25,051 bases of DNA, from NCBI GenBank assembly GCA_040775095.1, contig JAXGTD010000052.1:1-25051 (forward strand), in the 5' to 3' direction. Shown here in pieces: positions 1 through 6,660 of this stretch (positions within the stretch are counted from its first letter, which is position 1; every line of letters starts with the position of its first letter). This DNA is from JAXGTD01 sp040775095 (GTDB taxonomy: Bacteria > Pseudomonadota > Gammaproteobacteria > Chromatiales > Chromatiaceae). Both the position numbers and the translations under genes were made by a program. Under the pieces are notes generated by a model that was given only the letters and a program-made list of their open reading frames with translations, had not been told where the DNA came from and made no database searches.

Positions 1-1
1 G

Positions 2-253
2 TATCGGGAGTCGGCTTCGACCTTCCAGAAGGTGCTGGACATCAACCCGGGTTAGTCCCGGGCAAGGATGTGGAACGCCGCCGCCCTTGCCAGCGCGGGG
101 CTGCTCGAGCGTGCCCGATGGGAGACCGACGAGCTGTTGACCACGAATCCCGGCCTGACCATCGAGCGATTGAAGTTTGCATTCCCCTTCAGCGATCCGG
201 GTACGCTGGACGGCGTTCTGAAGGCGTTAAGGAGTGCCGGCCTGCCGGATTGA
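2..253 (+). pseudogene. C-terminal remnant of a TPR protein (cyclase-associated type), interrupted by an in-frame TAG
   Basis: The frame is open from the window edge and reads a TPR-like helix ending in VLDINPG, then meets TAG at 53-55. Without any frame change it continues with SRARMWNAAALASAGLLERA and a tail ending at TGA 251-253. The tail (ARWETDELLTTNPG, then FAFPFSDPGTLDGVLKALR, then AGLPD) resembles the C-terminus of TPR proteins often fused to class III adenylate/guanylate cyclases or winged-helix domains. The stop sits where TPRs usually carry the residue after NPG, often tyrosine, so a TAT/TAC to TAG change would explain it. The 61-residue piece from ATG 68 has no clear ribosome binding site of its own. 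Most of the gene lies outside the window, so the identity of its N-terminal domain is unknown. A sequencing error or amber suppression is possible. Confidence 0.55.
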
Positions 254-388
254 GGCCGCCGTGGGGGCCGGAGTCGACTGCAGGGCCGTCGCAACCGGGG
301 CGATCCGCGTTCGGCAGCGCCGTGCCCGGGCCCGCGCCGGCCGGTCTGTCGGCTGGCGGGATCGAGGCCCGCTGGTCTGCTGCCGGGA

Positions 389-1030
389 TCAGCTCGCCGA
401 ACGCGAGGCACCCGCCGGCAAGCCACCACCGGGCGTCGCCAACCGCCGGAACGGCACGCGCACCAACAGCAGCAGGACCAGGATCGCCGCGTAGACGGCC
501 GGCTCACCAATGTCGGCCTTGACCAGCCACCAGTAGTGCACCACACCGAGGATCGCGATCGGGTAGATCAGCCGGTGCAGTCGCTTCCAGCGCGTGCCCA
601 GGCGGCGCATCCAGCCCCGGGTCGAGGTCAGCGCGAGCGGTGCCATCAGCACGAAGGCAGCAAAGCCGACGGTGATGTAGGGGCGCTTGACGACGTCCTC
701 GACGATCGCACCCCAGACAAAGAACTGGTCCAGCCAGAGATAGATGCTCAGGTGCAACACGAGATAAAAGAACGTGAACAACCCCAACATGCGCCGGAAG
801 CGGACCAGCCAGACCCATCCGGTCAGGCGCCGCAGTGGCGTCACGGCGAGTGTGACCAGCAGCAGGCGCAGCGTCCAGTCGCCCGTGGCATGGGTGACCG
901 CCTCCACCGGATTGGGGCCAATGGCGCCGCTCGCCCCACGCCAGAAAAGCCACGCCAACGGCACCAGGCAGAGCACAAACACGAGCGCTTTGCCGTAACG
1001 CGCGATGCGGTCGTGGGCCGGAATGGGCAT
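389..1030 (-). CDS. msrQ: MsrQ, heme-binding membrane subunit of the methionine sulfoxide reductase MsrPQ
   Basis: This 213-residue protein has about six hydrophobic segments and belongs to the ferric-reductase-like YedZ/MsrQ family. Candidate heme ligands are His93 (in FYLVLHLSIYLW), His152 (in RLHRLIYPI) and His165 (in GVVHYWW), which match the family pattern. In the known system MsrQ passes electrons from the quinone pool or cytoplasmic flavin reductase to periplasmic MsrP, which repairs oxidised methionines in envelope proteins. It starts 12 nt after the msrP stop, with GAGG upstream of ATG 1030, so the two genes form an operon. Length matches the family (about 200-215). Confidence 0.95.
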   Translation of the reverse strand: MPIPAHDRIARYGKALVFVLCLVPLAWLFWRGASGAIGPNPVEAVTHATGDWTLRLLLVTLAVTPLRRLTGWVWLVRFRRMLGLFTFFYLVLHLSIYLWLDQFFVWGAIVEDVVKRPYITVGFAAFVLMAPLALTSTRGWMRRLGTRWKRLHRLIYPIAILGVVHYWWLVKADIGEPAVYAAILVLLLLVRVPFRRLATPGGGLPAGASRSAS

Positions 1031-1042
1031 AGTCGGCGGTCC

Positions 1043-2008
1043 TCAGAAGTAGGTCTTCAGGTCCATGCCGGAATAGAGCTGGGCGACCTCGTCCCCATAG
1101 CCGTTGAACATCAGGGTCGGCTCATCCTTGGCGAACCAGCCCTTTCCGATCACACGGTGGGTCTTCTGGCTCCAGCGCGGGTGGTCGACGTTTGGGTTGA
1201 CGTTCGCGTAGAAGCCGTATTCGGTCGGCTGCAGCTGGTTCCAGGTCGCCACCGGCTGCTGCTCCGTGAAGCGGATCGCGACGATCGACTTGATGCTCTT
1301 GAACCCATACTTCCAGGGCACGACGAGGCGCACCGGCGCGCCGTTCTGATTCGGTAGCAGCTCCCCGTAGAGGCCCGTGGCGAGGATGGTCAGCGGATGC
1401 ATCGCCTCGTCCATGCGCAGGCCCTCACGGTAGGGCCAGTCGAGCACCTCGCGGCGTTGGCCGGGCATCTGCTTTGGGTCGTAAAGGGTCTCGAAGGCGA
1501 CATATTTGGCCTTTGACGTCGGCTTGAAGCGTTGCAGCAGGTCTCCGAGGGGGAATCCGACCCAGGGGATCACCATGGACCAGGCCTCGACGCAACGCAG
1601 GCGATAAATACGTTCCTCCTGGGTGAACCCGGAGAGGATGTCTTCGATGCCGATCGCGCCGGGCGCTTCACATTCGCCATCGACCACCAGGGTCCAGGGC
1701 CGTGGCTTGAGCTGGTCGGCGTTGCGTTGTGGGTCGCTCTTGCCGGTGCCGAGCTCGTAGAAGTTGTTGTAGCTGGTAATGTCGTTCAGCGAGTTTGACG
1801 GCTCGTCGGTGGAATAGCCGCTCTTGCGCACGTCCGGGATCTTCTCCCCAGCCCGCGCGGCCAGGGGCACGCCGCTGAGCAGCGACCCACCGCCGAGCAT
1901 CGCAAGGCCCGCGGCGGCCCCCGCCTTCAGGAATTCCCGGCGCCGGGCATAGAGCTCGGGGGGGGTGATCTGCGAGGCCAGGATGGCGTCGCGCTTCTTG
2001 ATCAGCAT
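1043..2008 (-). CDS. msrP: MsrP, periplasmic molybdopterin-dependent methionine sulfoxide reductase, catalytic subunit
   Basis: This 321-residue protein (E. coli MsrP is 334) begins with a twin-arginine signal, RRREFLKAG at about residues 22-30, followed by a hydrophobic stretch and an Ala-rich cleavage region near residue 50. The core is the sulfite-oxidase-like molybdopterin fold. The Mo-ligating cysteine is expected at Cys139 in YRLRCVEAWSMVIPW. The ATG at 2008 was chosen because it has GGAG eight bases upstream and gives the usual N-terminus (MLIKKRDAIL); the open frame extends 116 codons further up without family similarity. It is co-transcribed with msrQ. The 227-bp region upstream, between it and ygfX, holds no other gene that I can see. 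Confidence 0.95.
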   Translation of the reverse strand: MLIKKRDAILASQITPPELYARRREFLKAGAAAGLAMLGGGSLLSGVPLAARAGEKIPDVRKSGYSTDEPSNSLNDITSYNNFYELGTGKSDPQRNADQLKPRPWTLVVDGECEAPGAIGIEDILSGFTQEERIYRLRCVEAWSMVIPWVGFPLGDLLQRFKPTSKAKYVAFETLYDPKQMPGQRREVLDWPYREGLRMDEAMHPLTILATGLYGELLPNQNGAPVRLVVPWKYGFKSIKSIVAIRFTEQQPVATWNQLQPTEYGFYANVNPNVDHPRWSQKTHRVIGKGWFAKDEPTLMFNGYGDEVAQLYSGMDLKTYF

Positions 2009-2235
2009 GTCGTACTCCAGACGTTTCGAGGACCATACGCTATCTGGGAGCGCCCTGGCCGCTTTCCCATTCTGCCGGTTTTGATCCCGCCACGCCGCCC
2101 CGGTTCCGGACTGGACGATTGGACAGCACGAGAACCCACTCGAGGCGCACGTACGCCAACACGCCAGCGCCCGCGCCGGGTCTGAGTCAGATCCCGCTCG
2201 GGCGGCCCGCGCGTGCGCGCTTCGCGCAAATGCCG

Positions 2236-2796
2236 TCAGGCCGAACGCTCGGCACCGGGATCCAGCGCGCCGGCCCGCCGCAGTCGGGCGCGAAGCCGGC
2301 GCAGCAGGTCGGCATCGATGCTGTCGGTGGTCAGGGTCATGGACGGAAACCGCCAACCGTCGCGGCGAAAGTTCAGGATCACCAGCGCGACACCGACATA
2401 GCTCGACGGGCTCAGACGAGCCGGCCGCGCCGGTCCGCTCGGGAATTGAAGCTCCCAGCCGCGCTCGCTCCAGATCGCCTCACGGATGGACCAGGGTGCA
2501 CCGCACCAGATCCGACCCCATAGCTGCAACGCGAGGCTCACCGCCAGCAACGCGATCAGGCCCAGGCGCCAGGACCAGGGCACCGGAAGCAGCGCTGACG
2601 CGGCCACTGCAGACCCGTGCACGGCGCAAACCCAAAGCGCGAGCCGGCGCGACGGACAAGGCCGGATCCTTAGCGGCTCCTGGCCGCCCTGGTCATTCAA
2701 GCCGGACCCGTCACGGGAATGCAGACCGATCCGCCGGCCGGTGCCATCACCCGGCGCGCCGAAATCGATGGGGCGAGAAACCGCCCGAGTGATCAT
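2236..2796 (-). CDS. YgfX/CptA-family small membrane protein
   Basis: The family pattern is clear. PLRIRPCPSRRLALWVCAVH is followed by two hydrophobic segments (ending in LIALLAVSLALQLWG), then SSYVGVALVILNF and the C-terminal DSIDADLLRRLRARLR. In E. coli, YgfX (CptA) is an inner-membrane protein reported to inhibit FtsZ and MreB when overproduced and is encoded next to sdhE; its normal role is debated. The start is uncertain: GTG 2802, ATG 2796 or TTG 2700. TTG 2700 would give 154 residues, closer to the usual length of about 135-150, because the first 45 residues from ATG 2796 look non-family. It lies 100 nt downstream of minE on the same strand, an unusual neighbour for ygfX, which more often sits beside sdhE or nadB. 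Confidence 0.8.
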   Translation of the reverse strand: MITRAVSRPIDFGAPGDGTGRRIGLHSRDGSGLNDQGGQEPLRIRPCPSRRLALWVCAVHGSAVAASALLPVPWSWRLGLIALLAVSLALQLWGRIWCGAPWSIREAIWSERGWELQFPSGPARPARLSPSSYVGVALVILNFRRDGWRFPSMTLTTDSIDADLLRRLRARLRRAGALDPGAERSA

Positions 2797-2896
2797 CGGC
2801 ACCGCGGCACCCCGCGGCCCGCTGACGAGGGGGAAAGGTCCGGCACCCCCCTCCTGTTCTCCGGGCGCTTGCCGGGGCCATCAGGTGGCAGGTTGG

Positions 2897-3166
2897 TCAG
2901 GCACGTCCAGCGTGCTCTGGCAGAACGATATTGAGCTCCAGGATCTCCTGGCTCTCCTCTTGCTCATAGTTGACGGAGACCGCGTTCATGTCCACGTCGA
3001 CATATTTGCGAATGACCGCGAGGATCTCCTGCTCCAGCTTGGGTAGATAGGAGGGCCGGTCGCGCGCCCTTCGATCGTGGGCCACCAGGATCTGCAGCCG
3101 CTCCTTCGCGACGGCGGCCGAGCCCTTCTGGCGCCCGACTCCGCGGAAATAATCGAGTAGGCTCAT
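2897..3166 (-). CDS. minE: MinE, topological specificity factor of cell division
   Basis: This 89-residue protein is the usual size for MinE. The N-terminal region (MSLLDYFRG, then AVAKERLQILVAHDRR) contains the amphipathic membrane-binding start and the MinD-contacting segment. The C-terminal half (YLPKLEQEILAVIRKYVDVD, then ILELNIVLP) is the dimerisation/topological specificity domain. MinE stimulates MinD ATPase and drives the pole-to-pole oscillation that confines the FtsZ inhibitor MinC to the poles. ATG 3166 follows the minD stop by 3 nt, with GGGGG about nine bases upstream inside the end of minD, so translation is probably coupled. Confidence 0.97.
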   Translation of the reverse strand: MSLLDYFRGVGRQKGSAAVAKERLQILVAHDRRARDRPSYLPKLEQEILAVIRKYVDVDMNAVSVNYEQEESQEILELNIVLPEHAGRA

Positions 3167-3169
3167 CGA

Positions 3170-3979
3170 TCAACCCCCGAATAGTCGACTGAACAAACCC
3201 CTTTTCGCGGCTTCAACAAAGCGCATTGGAACCTCTTCGCCGAGATAGCGGGCGACCATGTCGCCGTAGGCCTTGCCCGCGTCGGACTCGTGGTCGAGGA
3301 TCACGGGGATACCGGCGTTCGATGCGTTGAGCACGGCCTGTGATTCTGGAATCACGCTCAGCAGGTGTAACGACAGGATCTCCTGCACGTCTTCGACGCT
3401 CAGCATCTCCCCGCGCGCGACCCGCTCGGGCGAATACCTTGTCAAGAGCAGGTGCTCACGGATCGGCTCGGCATTGGTCTCGGCACGGCGCGACTTGCTC
3501 GACAGGATCCCAAGCATGCGATCGGAATCACGCACGGAGGAGACCTCCGGATTGGTCACGACCACCGCATCGTCAGCGTAGTACATCGCCATGGTTGCGC
3601 CATGCTCGATTCCGGCCGGGGAGTCGCACACGATATAGTCGTGGCTCTGACCGAGGTCCTCCAGCACCTTCCCCACGCCCTCTTTCGACAGGGCGTCCTT
3701 GTCGCGGGTCTGCGATGCCGGCAGCACATAGAGATCGTCGCAGCGCTTGTCTCGGATCAGGGCCTGATTCAGGTTGGCCTCACCGTTGATGACATTGATG
3801 AGGTCGTACACCACGCGCCGCTCGCAACCCATGATCAGGTCGAGATTGCGAAGGCCCACATCGAAATCGATGACGGCGGTACGGTGCCCCCTTTGGGCCA
3901 AGCCCATTGCCATGGCTGCAGCAGTGGTCGTCTTACCCACGCCGCCCTTGCCCGAAGTGATGACGATGATTCTGGCCAA
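3170..3979 (-). CDS. minD: MinD, septum-site-determining ATPase (TTG start)
   Basis: This 269-residue ParA/MinD-family ATPase has a deviant Walker A motif (SGKGGVGKTT, residues 9-18, signature Lys11) and a Walker B-like IVCDSPAGIEHG. It ends in a C-terminal amphipathic membrane-targeting helix (AAKRGLFSRLFGG) like that of E. coli MinD (270 residues). ATP-bound MinD dimerises on the inner membrane, recruits MinC, and is released by MinE. No ATG fits the family N-terminus. A TTG at 3979 with a full AGGAGG eight bases upstream gives MARIIVITSGKGG, which aligns exactly. It lies between minC (77-nt gap) and minE (3-nt gap). Confidence 0.96.
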   Translation of the reverse strand: MARIIVITSGKGGVGKTTTAAAMAMGLAQRGHRTAVIDFDVGLRNLDLIMGCERRVVYDLINVINGEANLNQALIRDKRCDDLYVLPASQTRDKDALSKEGVGKVLEDLGQSHDYIVCDSPAGIEHGATMAMYYADDAVVVTNPEVSSVRDSDRMLGILSSKSRRAETNAEPIREHLLLTRYSPERVARGEMLSVEDVQEILSLHLLSVIPESQAVLNASNAGIPVILDHESDAGKAYGDMVARYLGEEVPMRFVEAAKRGLFSRLFGG

Positions 3980-4056
3980 CGATGCGTCCTCCTCTGGACC
4001 TGCTATGTAGTTGGATGGCGGCGCGCTCCGCCAGTCGGCGACGACGCGAAGCGAAA

Positions 4057-4830
4057 CTAGAACGGCTCGATGCGCAGGACCTCGTGGTCGAGGAAGACCT
4101 GCACCCGCTGTCCCTTGAGCTCGGACGGAATGCTTTCGCTGACCCGAAAGTGGCCCGCGATGGACACCAGCTCTGCCTGAAGATCCTGACAGAAGATGCG
4201 TGCCTGAAGGTTTCCCTTGAGTCCGGCAATGACGCGCCCGCGCATCGGTCCATAGACATGCACGTTCCCATCGGCCAACAGCTCTGCGCCAGGGTTGACC
4301 GCGGAGATCACCGTCAGATCGCCGCCGGCGGCATAGACTCGCTGTCCAGAACGCACGGGCCTGTTCACAACGGTCGAGCCACACTCGACGGCCACCGCCG
4401 CCGCATCGGCCAACTGGCCCCCGGTCGGGGCGGCGGGCGCGGCGTTCTCGGCGGCAAGGGCGAGGGCATCATTTCGGCGCGTCGGCTTCAGCGTGTCGCC
4501 AAGGATCGCAAGCTCCATTGCCTTGGCCGCCTCATGCTGGGCCGGGCTGCCACCGCGCACACCAACCGGCATCATGCCAAGCGCTCGCAGCAGGCCGACC
4601 AGCTGCGGAAACCCGATCTCGCCATCTGCCGCCGTCAATTCCGTCAGGTCGATCACCACGGGCGTGTGCAGAAAGAAACCTGGCGCCTGCTCGACCTTGA
4701 CGGCCAGTTGTTCGGCGACCGCGTCCATATCGAGACAGAGCAGGCGGACGACCGGCAGCGTAAAGGAGGCGGCTTTCAGCTCGAAGGCCGGGGCGGCCGC
4801 TGCGGTGGATGGGGCTGGAGTAGCGGCCAT
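4057..4830 (-). CDS. minC: MinC, septum-site-determining inhibitor of FtsZ
   Basis: This 257-residue protein has the two MinC domains. The N-terminal FtsZ-inhibiting domain spans about residues 15-110 and contains VVIDLTELTAADGEIGFPQL. An Ala/Pro-rich linker covers about residues 128-150. The C-terminal beta-helix (about residues 153-257, containing GQRVYAAGGDLTVI and VHVYGPMRGRVIAGL) dimerises and binds MinD. It is the first gene of the min cluster. The N-terminus starts with an Ala/Pro-rich extension of some 14 residues before the conserved FELKAASFTLPVV. A candidate promoter lies at 4895-4922. Confidence 0.96.
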   Translation of the reverse strand: MAATPAPSTAAAAPAFELKAASFTLPVVRLLCLDMDAVAEQLAVKVEQAPGFFLHTPVVIDLTELTAADGEIGFPQLVGLLRALGMMPVGVRGGSPAQHEAAKAMELAILGDTLKPTRRNDALALAAENAAPAAPTGGQLADAAAVAVECGSTVVNRPVRSGQRVYAAGGDLTVISAVNPGAELLADGNVHVYGPMRGRVIAGLKGNLQARIFCQDLQAELVSIAGHFRVSESIPSELKGQRVQVFLDHEVLRIEPF

Positions 4831-4894
4831 GTGGGCTTTCGTCGCTCCTTCAAGGCGTTGATTTGACGATAAGGTTGAGAGGAATGCCGCGCCT

Positions 4895-4922
4895 ATGCTA
4901 ACGGTTCGCGCTAAACAGGCAA
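4895..4922 (-). promoter_or_regulatory. Candidate sigma-70 promoter for minCDE
   Basis: On the minus strand, TTGCCT (4922-4917) and TAGCAT (4900-4895) are separated by 16 bases, each matching four of six consensus positions. The distance to the minC start is about 65 bases. It lies in the 142-bp minC-hinT gap, so minCDE probably has its own promoter. This rests only on motif resemblance. Confidence 0.35.
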
Positions 4923-4972
4923 AGCGCCCGGAAACACGGCGTGATTGGATTGAGGGTCAGACCCCGACAAGG

Positions 4973-5317
4973 TCACCCGGGCGGCCACCCCAGCAGACGG
5001 CCACCAATCACATGCACGTGCAGATGAAACACCGTTTGCCCCGCCCCGGCGTTGCAGTTGATCACGGTCCGGTAGCCCTGTTCGGCGATTCCCTCCTGTT
5101 GCGCCACCTTCGCGGCCGCCAGGAACAGCTTGCCGATCAGCTGCGCATCCGCCTCCCCGGCATCGTTCAGCGTCGGGATCGGCTTGCGCGGAATCACCAG
5201 GATATGTACCGGCGCCTGGGGACTGACGTCACGGAAGGCGAGGACATCATCGTCTTCATAGACGATATCGGCGTCCATCTCGCCCGTGGCAATCTTGCCG
5301 AAGATCGTGTCGGCCAT
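4973..5317 (-). CDS. hinT: HinT-type histidine-triad (HIT) purine nucleoside phosphoramidase
   Basis: This 114-residue HIT-family protein begins MADTIFGKIATGEMDADIVY and has the catalytic triad near the C-terminus (HLHVHVIGG). The conserved middle includes PQAPVHILVIPRKPI. HinT-like enzymes hydrolyse nucleoside 5'-phosphoramidates such as AMP-amino acid or AMP-lysine adducts; the physiological substrate is usually unclear. Two in-frame ATGs exist. The one at 5323 is immediately adjacent to GAGGAG, whereas ATG 5317 has that same Shine-Dalgarno six bases upstream and matches the family start, so 5317 is preferred. Confidence 0.94.
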   Translation of the reverse strand: MADTIFGKIATGEMDADIVYEDDDVLAFRDVSPQAPVHILVIPRKPIPTLNDAGEADAQLIGKLFLAAAKVAQQEGIAEQGYRTVINCNAGAGQTVFHLHVHVIGGRLLGWPPG

Positions 5318-5573
5318 GCTCATCTCCTCGCTGTCTTGGCTTCAGGTTCAAGATAACCGAAAGAGCGTGCCCAGGGGCCTTTGAGAACGAAAAATCCGTC
5401 GTGGCATACCCGGCGCGCCCGCCCCACGGGGAGCGGATTCCCTGCGGCACGTTCCAGACTGGGCTCTCATCCTCGGGTGCATCTGACCCGGATCGTCCAA
5501 TCGCGCCACTGCCCCGGAGTGCCTGGATCCTTGTATTCCACACCGGGTCCGGGGGCGCGCGAGCCCGATCGAC

Positions 5574-6170
5574 TCAGAGGCCCAGGCGCCCGGCGAAGGC
5601 ATGCGCGAGTGTGCCACCATCGACAAACTCGAGCTCGCCGCCGAGCGGGACGCCGTGCGCGATGCGGGTGACCCGAACCCCGTGCTCGTTGGCCATCTCG
5701 GCGATGTAGTGCGATGTCGCGGCCCCCTCGATGGTTGGGCTGATGGCCAGGATCAGCTCACCCACACCGCCTTCGCGCAGACGCGCCTGCAGGCAATCGA
5801 GCTCCAGCTCTTCCGGGCCAATGCCATCGAGTGGCGAGAGCCGACCACCGAGCACGAAGTAACGCCCCCGGTAGTCCGTGGCCTGCTCGATCGCCACAAT
5901 GTCGGTCGGCTGCTCGACAATGCAGAGCAGTGAGGCGTCACGGTTCGGGTTGGCGCAGAGGGGACAGACCGGACGCTCACTCAATGTCCGGCACTGGCTG
6001 CAGCGCCCGATGCGCTCCATCGCCGCGGCCATGACCCGCGCCAGCCGAAGCCCCGCGTCACGATCGCGCTCCAGGAGATGGAACGCCATGCGCTGGGCCG
6101 ACTTCGGCCCGACGCCGGGCAGGCAGCGCAACGCGTCAATGAGCTGCTGGAGCAGGCCGCGCTCGGTCAT
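5574..6170 (-). CDS. recR: RecR, recombination mediator protein
   Basis: This 198-residue protein is the family length. It has an N-terminal helix-hairpin-helix region (CLPGVGPKSAQRMAFHLL), a four-cysteine zinc finger (Cys57, Cys60, Cys69, Cys72), a Toprim domain beginning CIVEQPTDIVAIEQ, and a C-terminal Walker B-like part. RecR works with RecF and RecO to load RecA on SSB-coated gaps. It follows ybaB by 34 nt on the same strand, the standard dnaX-ybaB-recR order. The 256 bp separating it from hinT contain no gene or clear terminator that I can identify. Confidence 0.98.
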   Translation of the reverse strand: MTERGLLQQLIDALRCLPGVGPKSAQRMAFHLLERDRDAGLRLARVMAAAMERIGRCSQCRTLSERPVCPLCANPNRDASLLCIVEQPTDIVAIEQATDYRGRYFVLGGRLSPLDGIGPEELELDCLQARLREGGVGELILAISPTIEGAATSHYIAEMANEHGVRVTRIAHGVPLGGELEFVDGGTLAHAFAGRLGL

Positions 6171-6204
6171 CGCAACAGGCGTCGATCGCTGGACACGGAG
6201 GCAC

Positions 6205-6525
6205 TCAGAAAGGCAGCTTCATACCGGGCGGGAGCTGCAGACCGGCCGTGAGCCCGGCCATGGCCTCCTGCATCTTCTCGCCGACACGGTGCACGGCATC
6301 GTTGACGGCAGCGGCGACGAGATCCTCGAGCATGTCCTTGTCGTCCTGCATCAGCGACGGATCGATCGCGACGCGGCGCACCTCGTGGCGGCCATTCATC
6401 GTGACCTTGACCATGCCGCCACCGGACTCGCCGGTGACCTCCTCCCGGGCCATGCGCTCCTGTGCCTGCTTCATGTCCTCCTGCATCTTCTGCGCCTGCT
6501 TCAGCATGCTGCCCAAGTTCTTCAT
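6205..6525 (-). CDS. ybaB: YbaB/EbfC nucleoid-associated DNA-binding protein
   Basis: This 106-residue YbaB/EbfC family member starts MKNLGSMLKQAQKMQEDM, with a helical N-terminus rich in Met, Gln and Lys. The conserved core includes GMVKVTMNGRHEVRRVAIDP and DLVAAAVNDAVHRV. Homologues form DNA-binding dimers with a tweezer-like shape and associate with the nucleoid. The position between dnaX and recR is nearly invariant in gammaproteobacteria and suggests a link to replication or repair. The start ATG 6525 gives the family N-terminus. Confidence 0.97.
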   Translation of the reverse strand: MKNLGSMLKQAQKMQEDMKQAQERMAREEVTGESGGGMVKVTMNGRHEVRRVAIDPSLMQDDKDMLEDLVAAAVNDAVHRVGEKMQEAMAGLTAGLQLPPGMKLPF

Positions 6526-6660
6526 GTGCTACCTCTTTGGAAAAGTACGGGGGGCGGTCTCGGAGCGGACACAGACCGGACCCTGGCCATGGGGCGAAAG
6601 CGTTGTGCCCAAGTCGTCGGGGCGCGGGAACAGGCGATGAAGCATCAAGATCGATGAGGC

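Noticed and set aside
2827..2853. GAGGGGG/CCCCCTC inverted repeat between minE and ygfX, considered as a terminator
   Set aside because: It has seven G-C-rich pairs with a 13-base loop but no T-tract on either strand; it could be chance in GC-rich sequence.
4951..4965. Small GGGTCAGACCCC palindrome just after the hinT stop, with a partial GGGGTCTG match at 8809-8816
   Set aside because: The stem is too short for a terminator, has no T-tract, and the second copy shares only about eight bases, so neither a terminator nor a dispersed repeat can be supported from this window.
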